Below, piece by piece: positions 24,967-32,329 of a stretch of DNA of 42,335 bases (the first letter of the stretch is position 1; each line of letters opens with the position of its first letter). A program made the translations under genes and the position numbers. The stretch comes from UBA4615 sp044360485 (lineage in GTDB: Bacteria > Pseudomonadota > Gammaproteobacteria > Burkholderiales > Burkholderiaceae_E), in assembly GCA_044360485.1 (NCBI GenBank), contig JBIKKG010000005.1, positions 1 through 42,335 on the forward strand, written 5' to 3'. Below the pieces are notes generated by a model that saw only the letters and a list, made by a program, of their open reading frames with translations, had not been told where the DNA came from and did no database searches.

Positions 24967-25107
24967 CGGATGTCTCCCCCTGCGGCGACCTGAGGTCTGC
25001 TCGTGGCGAGACCGTATCACACCTTGGAGGGGGATCGCAGCCTCAGCTCTGTGCCTGGGACCTGTGGGCTGGCTGACCGACCGGGCGCGCTGGCCGCCGG
25101 GGCTGGA

Positions 25108-25545
<438 letters not shown>

Positions 25546-25557
25546 GGGGCGCTCCGC

Positions 25558-26313
25558 TCAGTGACCGACTTGCTGCAGCGCGGAAGACGACTCCCGCAAG
25601 GGACTGCGCAGCCCGTCGGAGGTGCCGGACTCCAGTCGCTGTCCGGTGGTGACCAGGGCATGCAGGTCGTGCGCAAAGCCATCCAGTTCGGCCATGACCA
25701 CCCGATTGGTGCGCGTGAACGCGTTGTAAGCGAGCACCGCGGGAATGGCGACCGCCAGACCGGCCGCCGTCATGATGAGCGCCTCGCCGACCGGCCCGGC
25801 GACCTTGTCGATCATGACCTGTCCTGACGAGGCAATTTGCAGCAGGGCGTGGTAGATGCCCCAGACCGTGCCGAACAGCCCGATGAAGGGGGCGGTGCTG
25901 CCGACCGAGGCCAGCAGCGTGAGGCCGGATTCCAGGCGGGCCGACGTGCGGTTCATCTCCTGACGCAGAACGCGGGTCACCACTTCATTGCGATCGACCG
26001 ATCCGGACAGCGTGGCGTCGGTCTGGGACCGGACGGCCAGTCGGGCCTTGTCTGCCAACGGCGCGAAGACGCCTTCCGGGTCGTCGCGGGTCAGTCCTTC
26101 GATCGCTTCATCGAGCGAGCGGGCTGCCCAGAAGCGCGACACCGCGCCGCGTGCGCTGCGCCGCATCCGCCAGGCCGACCAGGCCTTGGACAGGATGAAG
26201 ACCCAACTCACGATGGACATGGCCAGCAGCAACCAGGCGACCGAATGGGTCACTGCATCGCCGGCCTCCCAGAAGTGCATCAGTCCCAGCGGTTCGTTCT
26301 GCGTGTTCGACAT
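25558..26313 (-). CDS. exbB: ExbB/TolQ-family motor protein
   Basis: ExbB is the pentameric inner-membrane component of the TonB motor. The product is 251 residues with three membrane helices: near 23-42 (SVAWLLLAMSIVSWVFILSK) and two later ones including SVGSTAPFIGLFGTVWGIY and VGEALIMTAAGLAVAIPAVLAYN, which hold the conserved residues of the family. The start at 26313 has AAGGA about six bases upstream; the ATG at 26319 overlaps the tonB stop as ATGA and would add two residues. The long open frame to 26577 is inside tonB and was rejected. A second set of TolQR genes may exist elsewhere in the genome. Confidence 0.93.
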   Translation of the reverse strand: MSNTQNEPLGLMHFWEAGDAVTHSVAWLLLAMSIVSWVFILSKAWSAWRMRRSARGAVSRFWAARSLDEAIEGLTRDDPEGVFAPLADKARLAVRSQTDATLSGSVDRNEVVTRVLRQEMNRTSARLESGLTLLASVGSTAPFIGLFGTVWGIYHALLQIASSGQVMIDKVAGPVGEALIMTAAGLAVAIPAVLAYNAFTRTNRVVMAELDGFAHDLHALVTTGQRLESGTSDGLRSPLRESSSALQQVGH

Positions 26314-26315
26314 CG

Positions 26316-27158
26316 TCATCCTTCGAGCTTGAAAACCCATTCCCAATTGCGGTACCACTCGGCGACCGGCTGACCATCGACCGTGGCCGGGCGAAAGCGC
26401 CATTTGCGCACACCCTCGCTTGCTGCGCGGTCCAGGGCGGCTGAGCCGCTGGACTGACGCACCTGCACCTCGAGCACGCCACCATCGGCGCCGACATGCA
26501 CATCCAGTCGGACCGTGCCCTGCTCGCCCATGCGCTTGGCGGACAGAGGATAAGCCGGCGCCGCATTGCCGGCCCAACTGGCATCGACCCGTGGCCCGAC
26601 GCGCCGCGGTGCGGCGGGCGCTGCGGGCGCTGCGGGCTGCGCTGCACCGGTGACGGTGCCGGACTCAGGCGTACTGCGTGCTGAAGGGCCGATGTTCGAC
26701 GCCAGTGCGGGCGGGGCCGTGGCGGCTGCCGAGGGCGCCGCGGCCGCGGGCGCAGCGGCTGGCGCGACGGGTGCGGGCAACGCGACCGCAGGCAGCTGCG
26801 GGGCCGATGTCGCAGGCGCGCTGTCGGGCACCGTGCGCGCGGGGGTCGGGCTGACGGTCTGATCCATCGGCCTCGGTGCATGTGCAGCCGACTGGGCTGG
26901 AGTCGGGTTGGGGGCAGGGGAGGTTGCCGGAACGGGCCGCGGTTTGACCGCAGCCGGCGGGGCGGGCGGCATGACAGCGCGTGGCGCAGGGGCTGCGGGC
27001 GGAGGGACTGGCGTGGGCGGGACGATCAGTTGCACCACCACAGGGGGGGGCTTCTGATGGGAGCTGTGGGAGTGCTGCGCGAGGTTACCCAGCCCCAAGG
27101 CGGCCAGCGCATGCAAGCCCACCGCTGCCGCGATCAACAGCGCGCGCCGGCTCCACAT
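26316..27158 (-). CDS. tonB: TonB energy-transducing protein
   Basis: TonB links the ExbBD motor to outer-membrane TonB-dependent receptors for siderophores, heme or cobalamin. The product is 280 residues from the ATG chosen at 27158. It has an N-terminal membrane anchor (RRALLIAAAVGLHALAALGL), a long Pro/Ala-rich periplasmic spacer from about 38 to 185, and a C-terminal domain with YPLSAKRMGEQGTVRLDVHV and ALDRAASEGVRKWRFRPATV, which is the standard TonB fold. A start at 27224 would overlap dapB by 31 bases and add a segment unlike TonB; the ribosome site for 27158 is weak. The gene lies downstream of dapB and near the iron regulator gene fur. Confidence 0.9.
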   Translation of the reverse strand: MWSRRALLIAAAVGLHALAALGLGNLAQHSHSSHQKPPPVVVQLIVPPTPVPPPAAPAPRAVMPPAPPAAVKPRPVPATSPAPNPTPAQSAAHAPRPMDQTVSPTPARTVPDSAPATSAPQLPAVALPAPVAPAAAPAAAAPSAAATAPPALASNIGPSARSTPESGTVTGAAQPAAPAAPAAPRRVGPRVDASWAGNAAPAYPLSAKRMGEQGTVRLDVHVGADGGVLEVQVRQSSGSAALDRAASEGVRKWRFRPATVDGQPVAEWYRNWEWVFKLEG

Positions 27159-27192
27159 TCCAACACTGCGCCGTCGCCCGGGAATGCCTGGG

Positions 27193-28026
27193 TCAATGCC
27201 CACCCGGGCGCAACCCCAGAACATCCTGCATGTCGTACAGGCCCGGGGCGCGACCCGCCAGGAATCGGCAGGCCCTCAGGCTGCCTTGCGCATAAGTGGC
27301 TCGGCTCGCTGACCGATGGGTGATCTCGATGCGCTCGCCGATTCCAGCGAAGAGCACGGTGTGGTCGCCGACGATGTCGCCGCCTCGAATCACCGAAAAA
27401 CCGATCTTGCCCTGCGCCCGCTCACCGGTGACGCCATGGCGTGCCCAGGTGGCCACCTCATCGAGTGTCACGCCTTGCGCGGCCGCGATCACTTCACCCA
27501 TGCGCAGGGCCGTCCCCGAGGGGGCGTCGACCTTGTGCCGATGGTGGGCCTCCGTGATCTCGATGTCATAACCCTCTGAGAGCAGCCCCGCCGCCACTTC
27601 CAGCAGCTTGAGGGTCACATTGACGCCCACGCTCATGTTGGGCGCAAAGACGATGGGAATTCGCTTGGCGGCGTCGGCAATGGTCTGTCGACCAGCCGCG
27701 TCAAAGCCGGTGGTGCCGATCACCATCGCCACGCCCTGCTGGGCGCATCGGTCGATCAATTCCAGGGTGCCTTCCGGGCGGGTGAAGTCGATGATGACCT
27801 GGGCACGCTCGAGTGCGCGGGCGGCATCGCTCGTGACTGTCACGCCGGTTGCGCGGCCGAGAAACTCGCCGGCATCGCGGCCGATGGCCGGCGAGCTGGC
27901 GAGGTCGAGTGCCCCGACGAGTTGCGTGTCCGGGCCGTCCAGTACCGATTCAACGAGCATATGGCCCATTCGGCCTGACGCACCTGCGATGGCGACTCGC
28001 AGTGGTGTCGCGCTGTCCGGATTCAT
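27193..28026 (-). CDS. dapB: 4-hydroxy-tetrahydrodipicolinate reductase
   Basis: DapB reduces the cyclic dihydrodipicolinate precursor with NAD(P)H in lysine and meso-diaminopimelate synthesis, so it also feeds peptidoglycan. The product is 277 residues. The nucleotide motif is VAIAGASGRMGHML (about 11-24), GTTGFD lies at about 104, and the catalytic region EITEAHHRHKVDAPSGTALRM is at about 159-179. The start ATG overlaps the bamE stop by four bases, giving a bamE-dapB order seen in other betaproteobacteria. tonB, exbB and exbD follow on the same strand, so iron-uptake genes may be co-transcribed with this housekeeping gene. Confidence 0.96.
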   Translation of the reverse strand: MNPDSATPLRVAIAGASGRMGHMLVESVLDGPDTQLVGALDLASSPAIGRDAGEFLGRATGVTVTSDAARALERAQVIIDFTRPEGTLELIDRCAQQGVAMVIGTTGFDAAGRQTIADAAKRIPIVFAPNMSVGVNVTLKLLEVAAGLLSEGYDIEITEAHHRHKVDAPSGTALRMGEVIAAAQGVTLDEVATWARHGVTGERAQGKIGFSVIRGGDIVGDHTVLFAGIGERIEITHRSASRATYAQGSLRACRFLAGRAPGLYDMQDVLGLRPGGH

Positions 28027-28466
28027 CGGAATCGCCCCTGTTTGCGACGGTAGCCGGGCAATGCCGGATCGTTGCCTTCGTCCACGTCCGGCAAGGCGTT
28101 GGCCTCGACCGAAGCCACCTTGCCTTCGGCAAAGAGCACCGATGCGCGTCGGGAATCAACGCTGCCGTCCGGATGTTTGAACAGAAAAACGTAATCCCAG
28201 CGGTCGTTGCGGAAGGGATCGGTCAGCAGCGGCGTGCCCAGTGCAAAACGGACCTGCTCGCGGGTCATGCCAGGCTTGACCTGCCGAAACATGGACTGAT
28301 CGACGTAGTTTCCCTGGGGGATTTCGATGCGATAAGGTTGGAACATTCCGCTGCGGCTGCGATCTTGCGACGCACAACCCGTCACGGCGGCCAGGATGCC
28401 GACCCACAGGGCGACGCGCAGGGCGTGCGGAAGCTTTCCAGGGTGAAACGATCGCGTGCCGGGCAT
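28023..28466 (-). CDS. bamE: Outer-membrane assembly lipoprotein BamE (OmlA/SmpA)
   Basis: BamE is an outer-membrane lipoprotein of the Bam complex, which folds beta-barrel proteins. The product is 147 residues. A signal peptide has the lipobox ILAAVTGC, with the cysteine at about residue 32, making it a substrate for the Lgt encoded at 1073-1861. The mature domain has PYRIEIPQGNYVDQSMFRQV, KPGMTREQVRFALGTPLLTDPF and RWDYVFLF, the hallmark of the family. I chose the ATG at 28466 because it gives a normal signal peptide; no good ribosome site precedes it. The frame stays open to 28577 inside the divergent fur start. bamE and fur are divergent with a 101-base gap. Confidence 0.92.
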   Translation of the reverse strand: MPGTRSFHPGKLPHALRVALWVGILAAVTGCASQDRSRSGMFQPYRIEIPQGNYVDQSMFRQVKPGMTREQVRFALGTPLLTDPFRNDRWDYVFLFKHPDGSVDSRRASVLFAEGKVASVEANALPDVDEGNDPALPGYRRKQGRFR

Positions 28467-28567
28467 GAACGTGGGCGAGTCGGGGAAGTCGGTGAGGGGC
28501 CCCGAAGGGCAAGTCGCTATGATACGCAATCGACGGGGGCGCGGCCGCCGCCGCGCTGGAGCACGCT

Positions 28568-28993
28568 GTGCCGACATCCAACGAATTGAAGAGCATGGGG
28601 CTGAAGTCGACGCTCCCCCGGCTCAAGGTGCTCGAAATCTTTCAGCTGGGCCGACGGCGTCACATGAGCGCCGAGGATGTCTATCGCGAATTGCTGGCCG
28701 AGGACCATGATGTGGGTCTGGCCACGGTCTATCGCGTGCTGACCCAGTTTGAGCAGGCTGGCCTGCTCAAGCGCAGCCATTTCGAGTCGGGCAAGTCGGT
28801 GTACGAACTCGATGAAGGTCAGCACCACGACCATCTGGTCTGCCTGCAGTGTGGCCGTGTCGAGGAGTTCTTCGATCCCGAGATCGAGCGTCGACAGCAG
28901 CAGATTGCCCACGATCGTGGTTTTGCGCTGCAGGACCATGCCTTGGCCTTGTATGCAAATTGCACCAAGGTGGCGTGTCCGCACCGCGGTTGA
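28568..28993 (+). CDS. fur: Ferric uptake regulator Fur
   Basis: Fur is an iron-sensing homodimeric repressor that binds Fur boxes when loaded with Fe2+. The product is 141 residues. The N-terminal winged helix includes LKSTLPRLKVLEIF, the recognition helix region is VGLATVYRVLTQFEQAGLLKR, and the metal sites are in EGQHHDHLVCLQCGRVEEFFD and the C-terminal CTKVACPH (four cysteines in all). The start is GTG at 28568; a GGAG six bases upstream supports it, and no ATG is closer. A TATGAT hexamer at 28518-28523 could be its -10 element, with no clear -35. A divergent tonB operon near it suggests regulatory linkage, but I see no clear Fur box. Confidence 0.96.
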   Translation: MPTSNELKSMGLKSTLPRLKVLEIFQLGRRRHMSAEDVYRELLAEDHDVGLATVYRVLTQFEQAGLLKRSHFESGKSVYELDEGQHHDHLVCLQCGRVEEFFDPEIERRQQQIAHDRGFALQDHALALYANCTKVACPHRG

Positions 28994-29098
28994 CCGCCCG
29001 GGTCTCGCGTGTGCACGGTCGACGGGCTTGTCACTCCCCGATTCGGTGCGCTTTTGTGACGCCGTCCCCTACGGTATGGCTTTTGCTAGGCTAAGTAC

Positions 29099-30619
29099 AT
29101 GGTGCCCACGTCTTCCCAACCGCTGCCTGCCGCCCCGGGCATTCACGACGAGATGTTCCACGCCGGCCAGCGCCCGCGCGGGCACTATGCCGCGTATGCC
29201 GCCTGGCTGGATTCCATGTCCTCTGAACAGATGGCGGCCAAGCGTGCGGAAGCCGATCTGCTGTTTCGGCGTATCGGCATTACCTTCTCGGTCTATGGCG
29301 ATGACGCCGATACCGAGCGGCTGATTCCATCGGATGTGGTGCCGCGCATCATCGCGGCCGATGAATGGGCGTTCCTGGAGCGTGGCCTGGTGCAGCGGGT
29401 CACCGCCATCAATCGTTTTCTGGCCGACATCTATCACGACCAGGAGATCCTGGCCGCAGGCCTGATCCCGGCGCGCCAGATCCTCGAGAACGAGCAGTTC
29501 GCGAAAGCCATGGTCGGTGTCCGGGTGCCGCGCGATATTTATGCGCAGATCGTCGGGGTCGATATTGTTCGCCACAGCGACGGCTCGTATTACGTGCTGG
29601 AGGACAACCTGAGGGTGCCGTCGGGCGTGTCCTACATGCTGAGCAACCGCAAGATGATGATGCGGCTGTTTCCGGATCTCTTTCGTCGCTATCAGGTGCG
29701 ACCGGTCGAGCACTATCCGGCGCTCCTGCTTCAGACACTGCGTGCCGCGACCGACGCGCATGCGCCGGTGGTCGTGCTGCTCACGCCCGGACGCTATAAC
29801 AGCGCCTACTTCGAACATGCGTTCCTTGCCCAGCAGATGGGTGTGGAGCTGGTCGAAGGGCAGGATCTCTTTGTCAAAGACCATTGCGTCTACATGCGGA
29901 CCACCGACGGCGCGCGCCGCGTGGACGTGATCTACCGGCGCATCGACGACACCTTCCTCGATCCCCTGGCGTTCCGGGCTGATTCCATGCTTGGGGTGCC
30001 TGGTCTGTTTTCGGCCTATCGGCAGGGCAACGTCAATATCTGCAATGCGGTCGGTACTGGCGTGGCCGATGACAAGTCGATCTACCCGTTTGTCCCGGAG
30101 ATGATTCGCTTTTACCTTGGCGAAGAGCCGATCCTCAAGAATGTGCAGACCTGGCAGTGCCGCAAACCTGACGAGTTGGCGCATGTGCTGGCCCATCTCG
30201 ATCAGCTCGTGGTCAAGGAAGTGCATGGGGCGGGGGGCTACGGCATGCTCGTTGGGCCCACCAGCAGTCGCGAGGAAATCGAAAACTTCCGTGCCCGACT
30301 GATCGCTCACCCGGATAACTACATTGCCCAGCCGACCCTGTCCTTGTCGGCCTGCCCCACGTTTGTGGAGGAGGGCGTTGCGCCGCGCCACATCGATTTG
30401 CGACCCTTCGTGCTGGTGGGGCGCGATGTGCGCATCGTGCCGGGTGGACTCACGCGCGTGGCGCTCAGGCGCGGCTCGCTCGTGGTCAATTCCTCGCAGG
30501 GCGGCGGCACAAAAGACACCTGGGTGCTTGAGTCACCCGACGATTCACCCGAGGCGCAGTTTCAGTCTCAGTCTTCTAGTGCTGCGGGGGGATCCGCTGC
30601 AGCCTCCGCGGTGGCCTGA
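29099..30619 (+). CDS. Circularly permuted type 2 ATP-grasp protein (Anbu island)
   Basis: The product is 506 residues and belongs to the circularly permuted ATP-grasp proteins once called DUF404/DUF407. Such enzymes are predicted to ligate an amino acid or small peptide to a carboxylate with ATP. Recognisable blocks are the N-terminal TFSVYGDDADTERLIPSDVV, YAQIVGVDIVRHSDG with YYVLEDNLRVPSGVSYML, and the C-terminal KEVHGAGGYGMLVGP and LRPFVLVG. The last 25 residues are a Ser/Ala/Gln-rich tail not conserved in appearance. The gene begins the plus-strand trio ATP-grasp, alpha-E, Anbu, with gaps of 11 and 34 bases, which marks it as a member of the predicted Anbu peptide-synthesis or tagging operon. 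The ribosome site is weak. No experimental function is established. Confidence 0.88.
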   Translation: MVPTSSQPLPAAPGIHDEMFHAGQRPRGHYAAYAAWLDSMSSEQMAAKRAEADLLFRRIGITFSVYGDDADTERLIPSDVVPRIIAADEWAFLERGLVQRVTAINRFLADIYHDQEILAAGLIPARQILENEQFAKAMVGVRVPRDIYAQIVGVDIVRHSDGSYYVLEDNLRVPSGVSYMLSNRKMMMRLFPDLFRRYQVRPVEHYPALLLQTLRAATDAHAPVVVLLTPGRYNSAYFEHAFLAQQMGVELVEGQDLFVKDHCVYMRTTDGARRVDVIYRRIDDTFLDPLAFRADSMLGVPGLFSAYRQGNVNICNAVGTGVADDKSIYPFVPEMIRFYLGEEPILKNVQTWQCRKPDELAHVLAHLDQLVVKEVHGAGGYGMLVGPTSSREEIENFRARLIAHPDNYIAQPTLSLSACPTFVEEGVAPRHIDLRPFVLVGRDVRIVPGGLTRVALRRGSLVVNSSQGGGTKDTWVLESPDDSPEAQFQSQSSSAAGGSAAASAVA

Positions 30620-30630
30620 GGAGCTCAGCG

Positions 30631-31554
30631 ATGCTCTCGCGCGTAGCCTCGAACCTCTACTGGATGTCCCGCTATCTGGAGCGGGCCGAAAACATGGCGC
30701 GCATCCTGGATGTGGGTGCGTCGCTAGCGCTGCTGTCGGGCCAGGATGACGAGCGTGCCTCGATCGAACCGCTGGTGATCACCGAGACGCTCGATGCATT
30801 CACCGGCACATCGGGTCCACGCACCCCCGAAGCCGTGGCCCGATTCCTCGCCTGGGACCCGGAGCACCCGTCGTCGATCGTCAACTGCCTGCATGCGTGC
30901 CGCGAAAATGCCCGGTCGGTGCGCGGATCGATCACCTCCGAGATGTGGGAGAACATCAACGACACCTGGCTTCAGATGGTGTCCAAGCGCGCCTTCCATC
31001 CCACCGACGCCGCGTTCTTTGAATGGGTCAAGGAGCGCTCGCATCTGTTTCGCGGCATCACGTATGCCACGATTCGTCGCGACCAGCCCTATCTCTTCAT
31101 CCGCCTGGGCACCTTTCTGGAGCGGGCTGACAACACGGCCCGCATCCTGTCGGTCAAGCAGGCGCGCCAGCGTCCCCAGACGCGGGCCGACACCCTCAAT
31201 GACCATTACCGCCTGAGCGCCGTGCTGCGTTCGGTCAGCGCTCTTGAGGCCTACCGCGACACGTATCGCGATGCCATCGATGCAGAGCGGGTGGCCAGTC
31301 TGCTGATCTTCGATGCCTCCCTGCCCCGGTCGCTGCGCCACTGTTTCGATGAAGTGGTGGCCAACCTGAATGGGTTGCCCCAGGCGCCTGCACGCACGGC
31401 GCGCCGTCTGGCCGCACACATGCTCGCGCTGTTGCAGCACGGCGAACTCGAAGACGTCCATGGTGTGGGTCTTGACGCGTTTCTTGAGCGGTTTTTGCGT
31501 AACAATGTGAGGCTTGGCGAGGCCGTACATGCGGCTTACATGGAAATGAAGTGA
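30631..31554 (+). CDS. Alpha-E domain protein of the Anbu island
   Basis: This is an all-helical Alpha-E domain protein (formerly DUF403), 307 residues. The N-terminal MLSRVASNLYWMSRYLERAE block is the family signature. Further conserved parts are RENARSVRGSITSEMWENIN near residues 89-108, LFRGITYATIRRDQPYLFIR and FLERADNTARIL. Alpha-E proteins nearly always sit next to circularly permuted ATP-grasp genes, and are thought to be their partner subunit in an amide ligase, but the role is not proven. The start ATG is 11 bases after the ATP-grasp stop and has GAGGAG upstream. The last codons and stop (ATG AAG TGA) fall in a 12-base direct repeat shared with the start of the next gene. Confidence 0.9.
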   Translation: MLSRVASNLYWMSRYLERAENMARILDVGASLALLSGQDDERASIEPLVITETLDAFTGTSGPRTPEAVARFLAWDPEHPSSIVNCLHACRENARSVRGSITSEMWENINDTWLQMVSKRAFHPTDAAFFEWVKERSHLFRGITYATIRRDQPYLFIRLGTFLERADNTARILSVKQARQRPQTRADTLNDHYRLSAVLRSVSALEAYRDTYRDAIDAERVASLLIFDASLPRSLRHCFDEVVANLNGLPQAPARTARRLAAHMLALLQHGELEDVHGVGLDAFLERFLRNNVRLGEAVHAAYMEMK

Positions 31555-31595
31555 CCTCGCGCTGGCGGGGCAAGCCCACGGTGATGAAGTGACCT
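31546..31595 (+). repeat. 12-base direct repeat flanking the alpha-E/Anbu junction
   Basis: ATGAAGTGACCT occurs perfectly at 31546-31557 and again at 31584-31595. The first copy holds the last two codons and stop of the alpha-E gene; the second holds the GTG start of the Anbu gene. Chance is possible, but the placement on both gene ends is unusual. Confidence 0.6.
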
Positions 31596-32326
31596 ACTGC
31601 GTAGCCATGTCCCTCGATGCAGGGCTGCTGTTTGCATCCGACTCGCGCACCAATGCCGGGGTCGATCACATCTCCACGTTCTGCAAGATGTCGGTGTTCG
31701 AGGCGCCTGGCGAGCGCGCCATCGTGCTGCTGAACTCTGGCAACCTCGCCACCACGCAAACGGTGATCAGCACCCTGCGCAAGGCGATGGGATCGGAACG
31801 GCCGAACCTCATGACCTCAGGCAGCCTGTTCGATTGCGCAGCGCTGGTCGGCGAGGCCACCCGTTCGGTCATTGCCCATCATGCCGGGCAGCAGGCCCAG
31901 GCCGGATCGGTCGACTTCAGTTGCAGCTTTCTGGTGGGCGGCCAAATTGCCGGCGAGCGGCCTCGACTCTTTTTGGTCTACCCGGAAGGCAACTTCATCG
32001 AAGCCACCGACGACACACCGTATTTTCAGATCGGCGAAAGCAAGTACGGCAAACCCATTATCGATCGGGTGATCAAGCCCTCTACGCCGGTCGACGAAGC
32101 CTTGAAGTGCGCGCTGGTCTCCTTCGACTCCACCATGCGCTCCAATCTGTCGGTGGGTCTGCCGCTGGACATTGCGCTGGTGCGTCCCAACGCCATGCGC
32201 GTGACCTTTCGACATCGCGTCGATGTGGGAGATGCCTATTTCGGTTCGTTGCGCCAAGGGTGGAGTCAGGGCCTGCGGCGCGTGTTCAACGAGCTCCCCT
32301 CACCTGACTGGTTGCAGCTGGACTGA
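31589..32326 (+). CDS. Anbu (proteasome-like bacterial peptidase)
   Basis: Anbu is a self-compartmentalising bacterial relative of the proteasome beta subunit. The product is 245 residues, normal for the family. After removal of Met the N-terminal Thr would be the nucleophile (TYCVAMSLDAG), with Asp17 in FASDSRTN and Lys32 in TFCKMSVF at the expected spacing of the Thr-Asp-Lys active site. C-terminal blocks such as YFQIGESKYGKPIIDRVI match other Anbu proteins. The start is GTG, since the Thr must be residue 2 and no ATG gives that; its ribosome site is poor. The usual transglutaminase-like partner is absent from this window. Its stop is three bases from the converging recN stop. Confidence 0.9.
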   Translation: MTYCVAMSLDAGLLFASDSRTNAGVDHISTFCKMSVFEAPGERAIVLLNSGNLATTQTVISTLRKAMGSERPNLMTSGSLFDCAALVGEATRSVIAHHAGQQAQAGSVDFSCSFLVGGQIAGERPRLFLVYPEGNFIEATDDTPYFQIGESKYGKPIIDRVIKPSTPVDEALKCALVSFDSTMRSNLSVGLPLDIALVRPNAMRVTFRHRVDVGDAYFGSLRQGWSQGLRRVFNELPSPDWLQLD

Positions 32327-32329
32327 GCG

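Noticed and set aside
28467..28567. Fur box in the fur-bamE divergent gap
   Set aside because: No GATAATGATAATCATTATC-like sequence is visible; only a TATGAT hexamer that could be a -10 element.
29069..30391. 440-residue open frame antisense to the ATP-grasp gene
   Set aside because: The opposite strand has clear ATP-grasp motifs; this frame is His- and Arg-rich shadow sequence.
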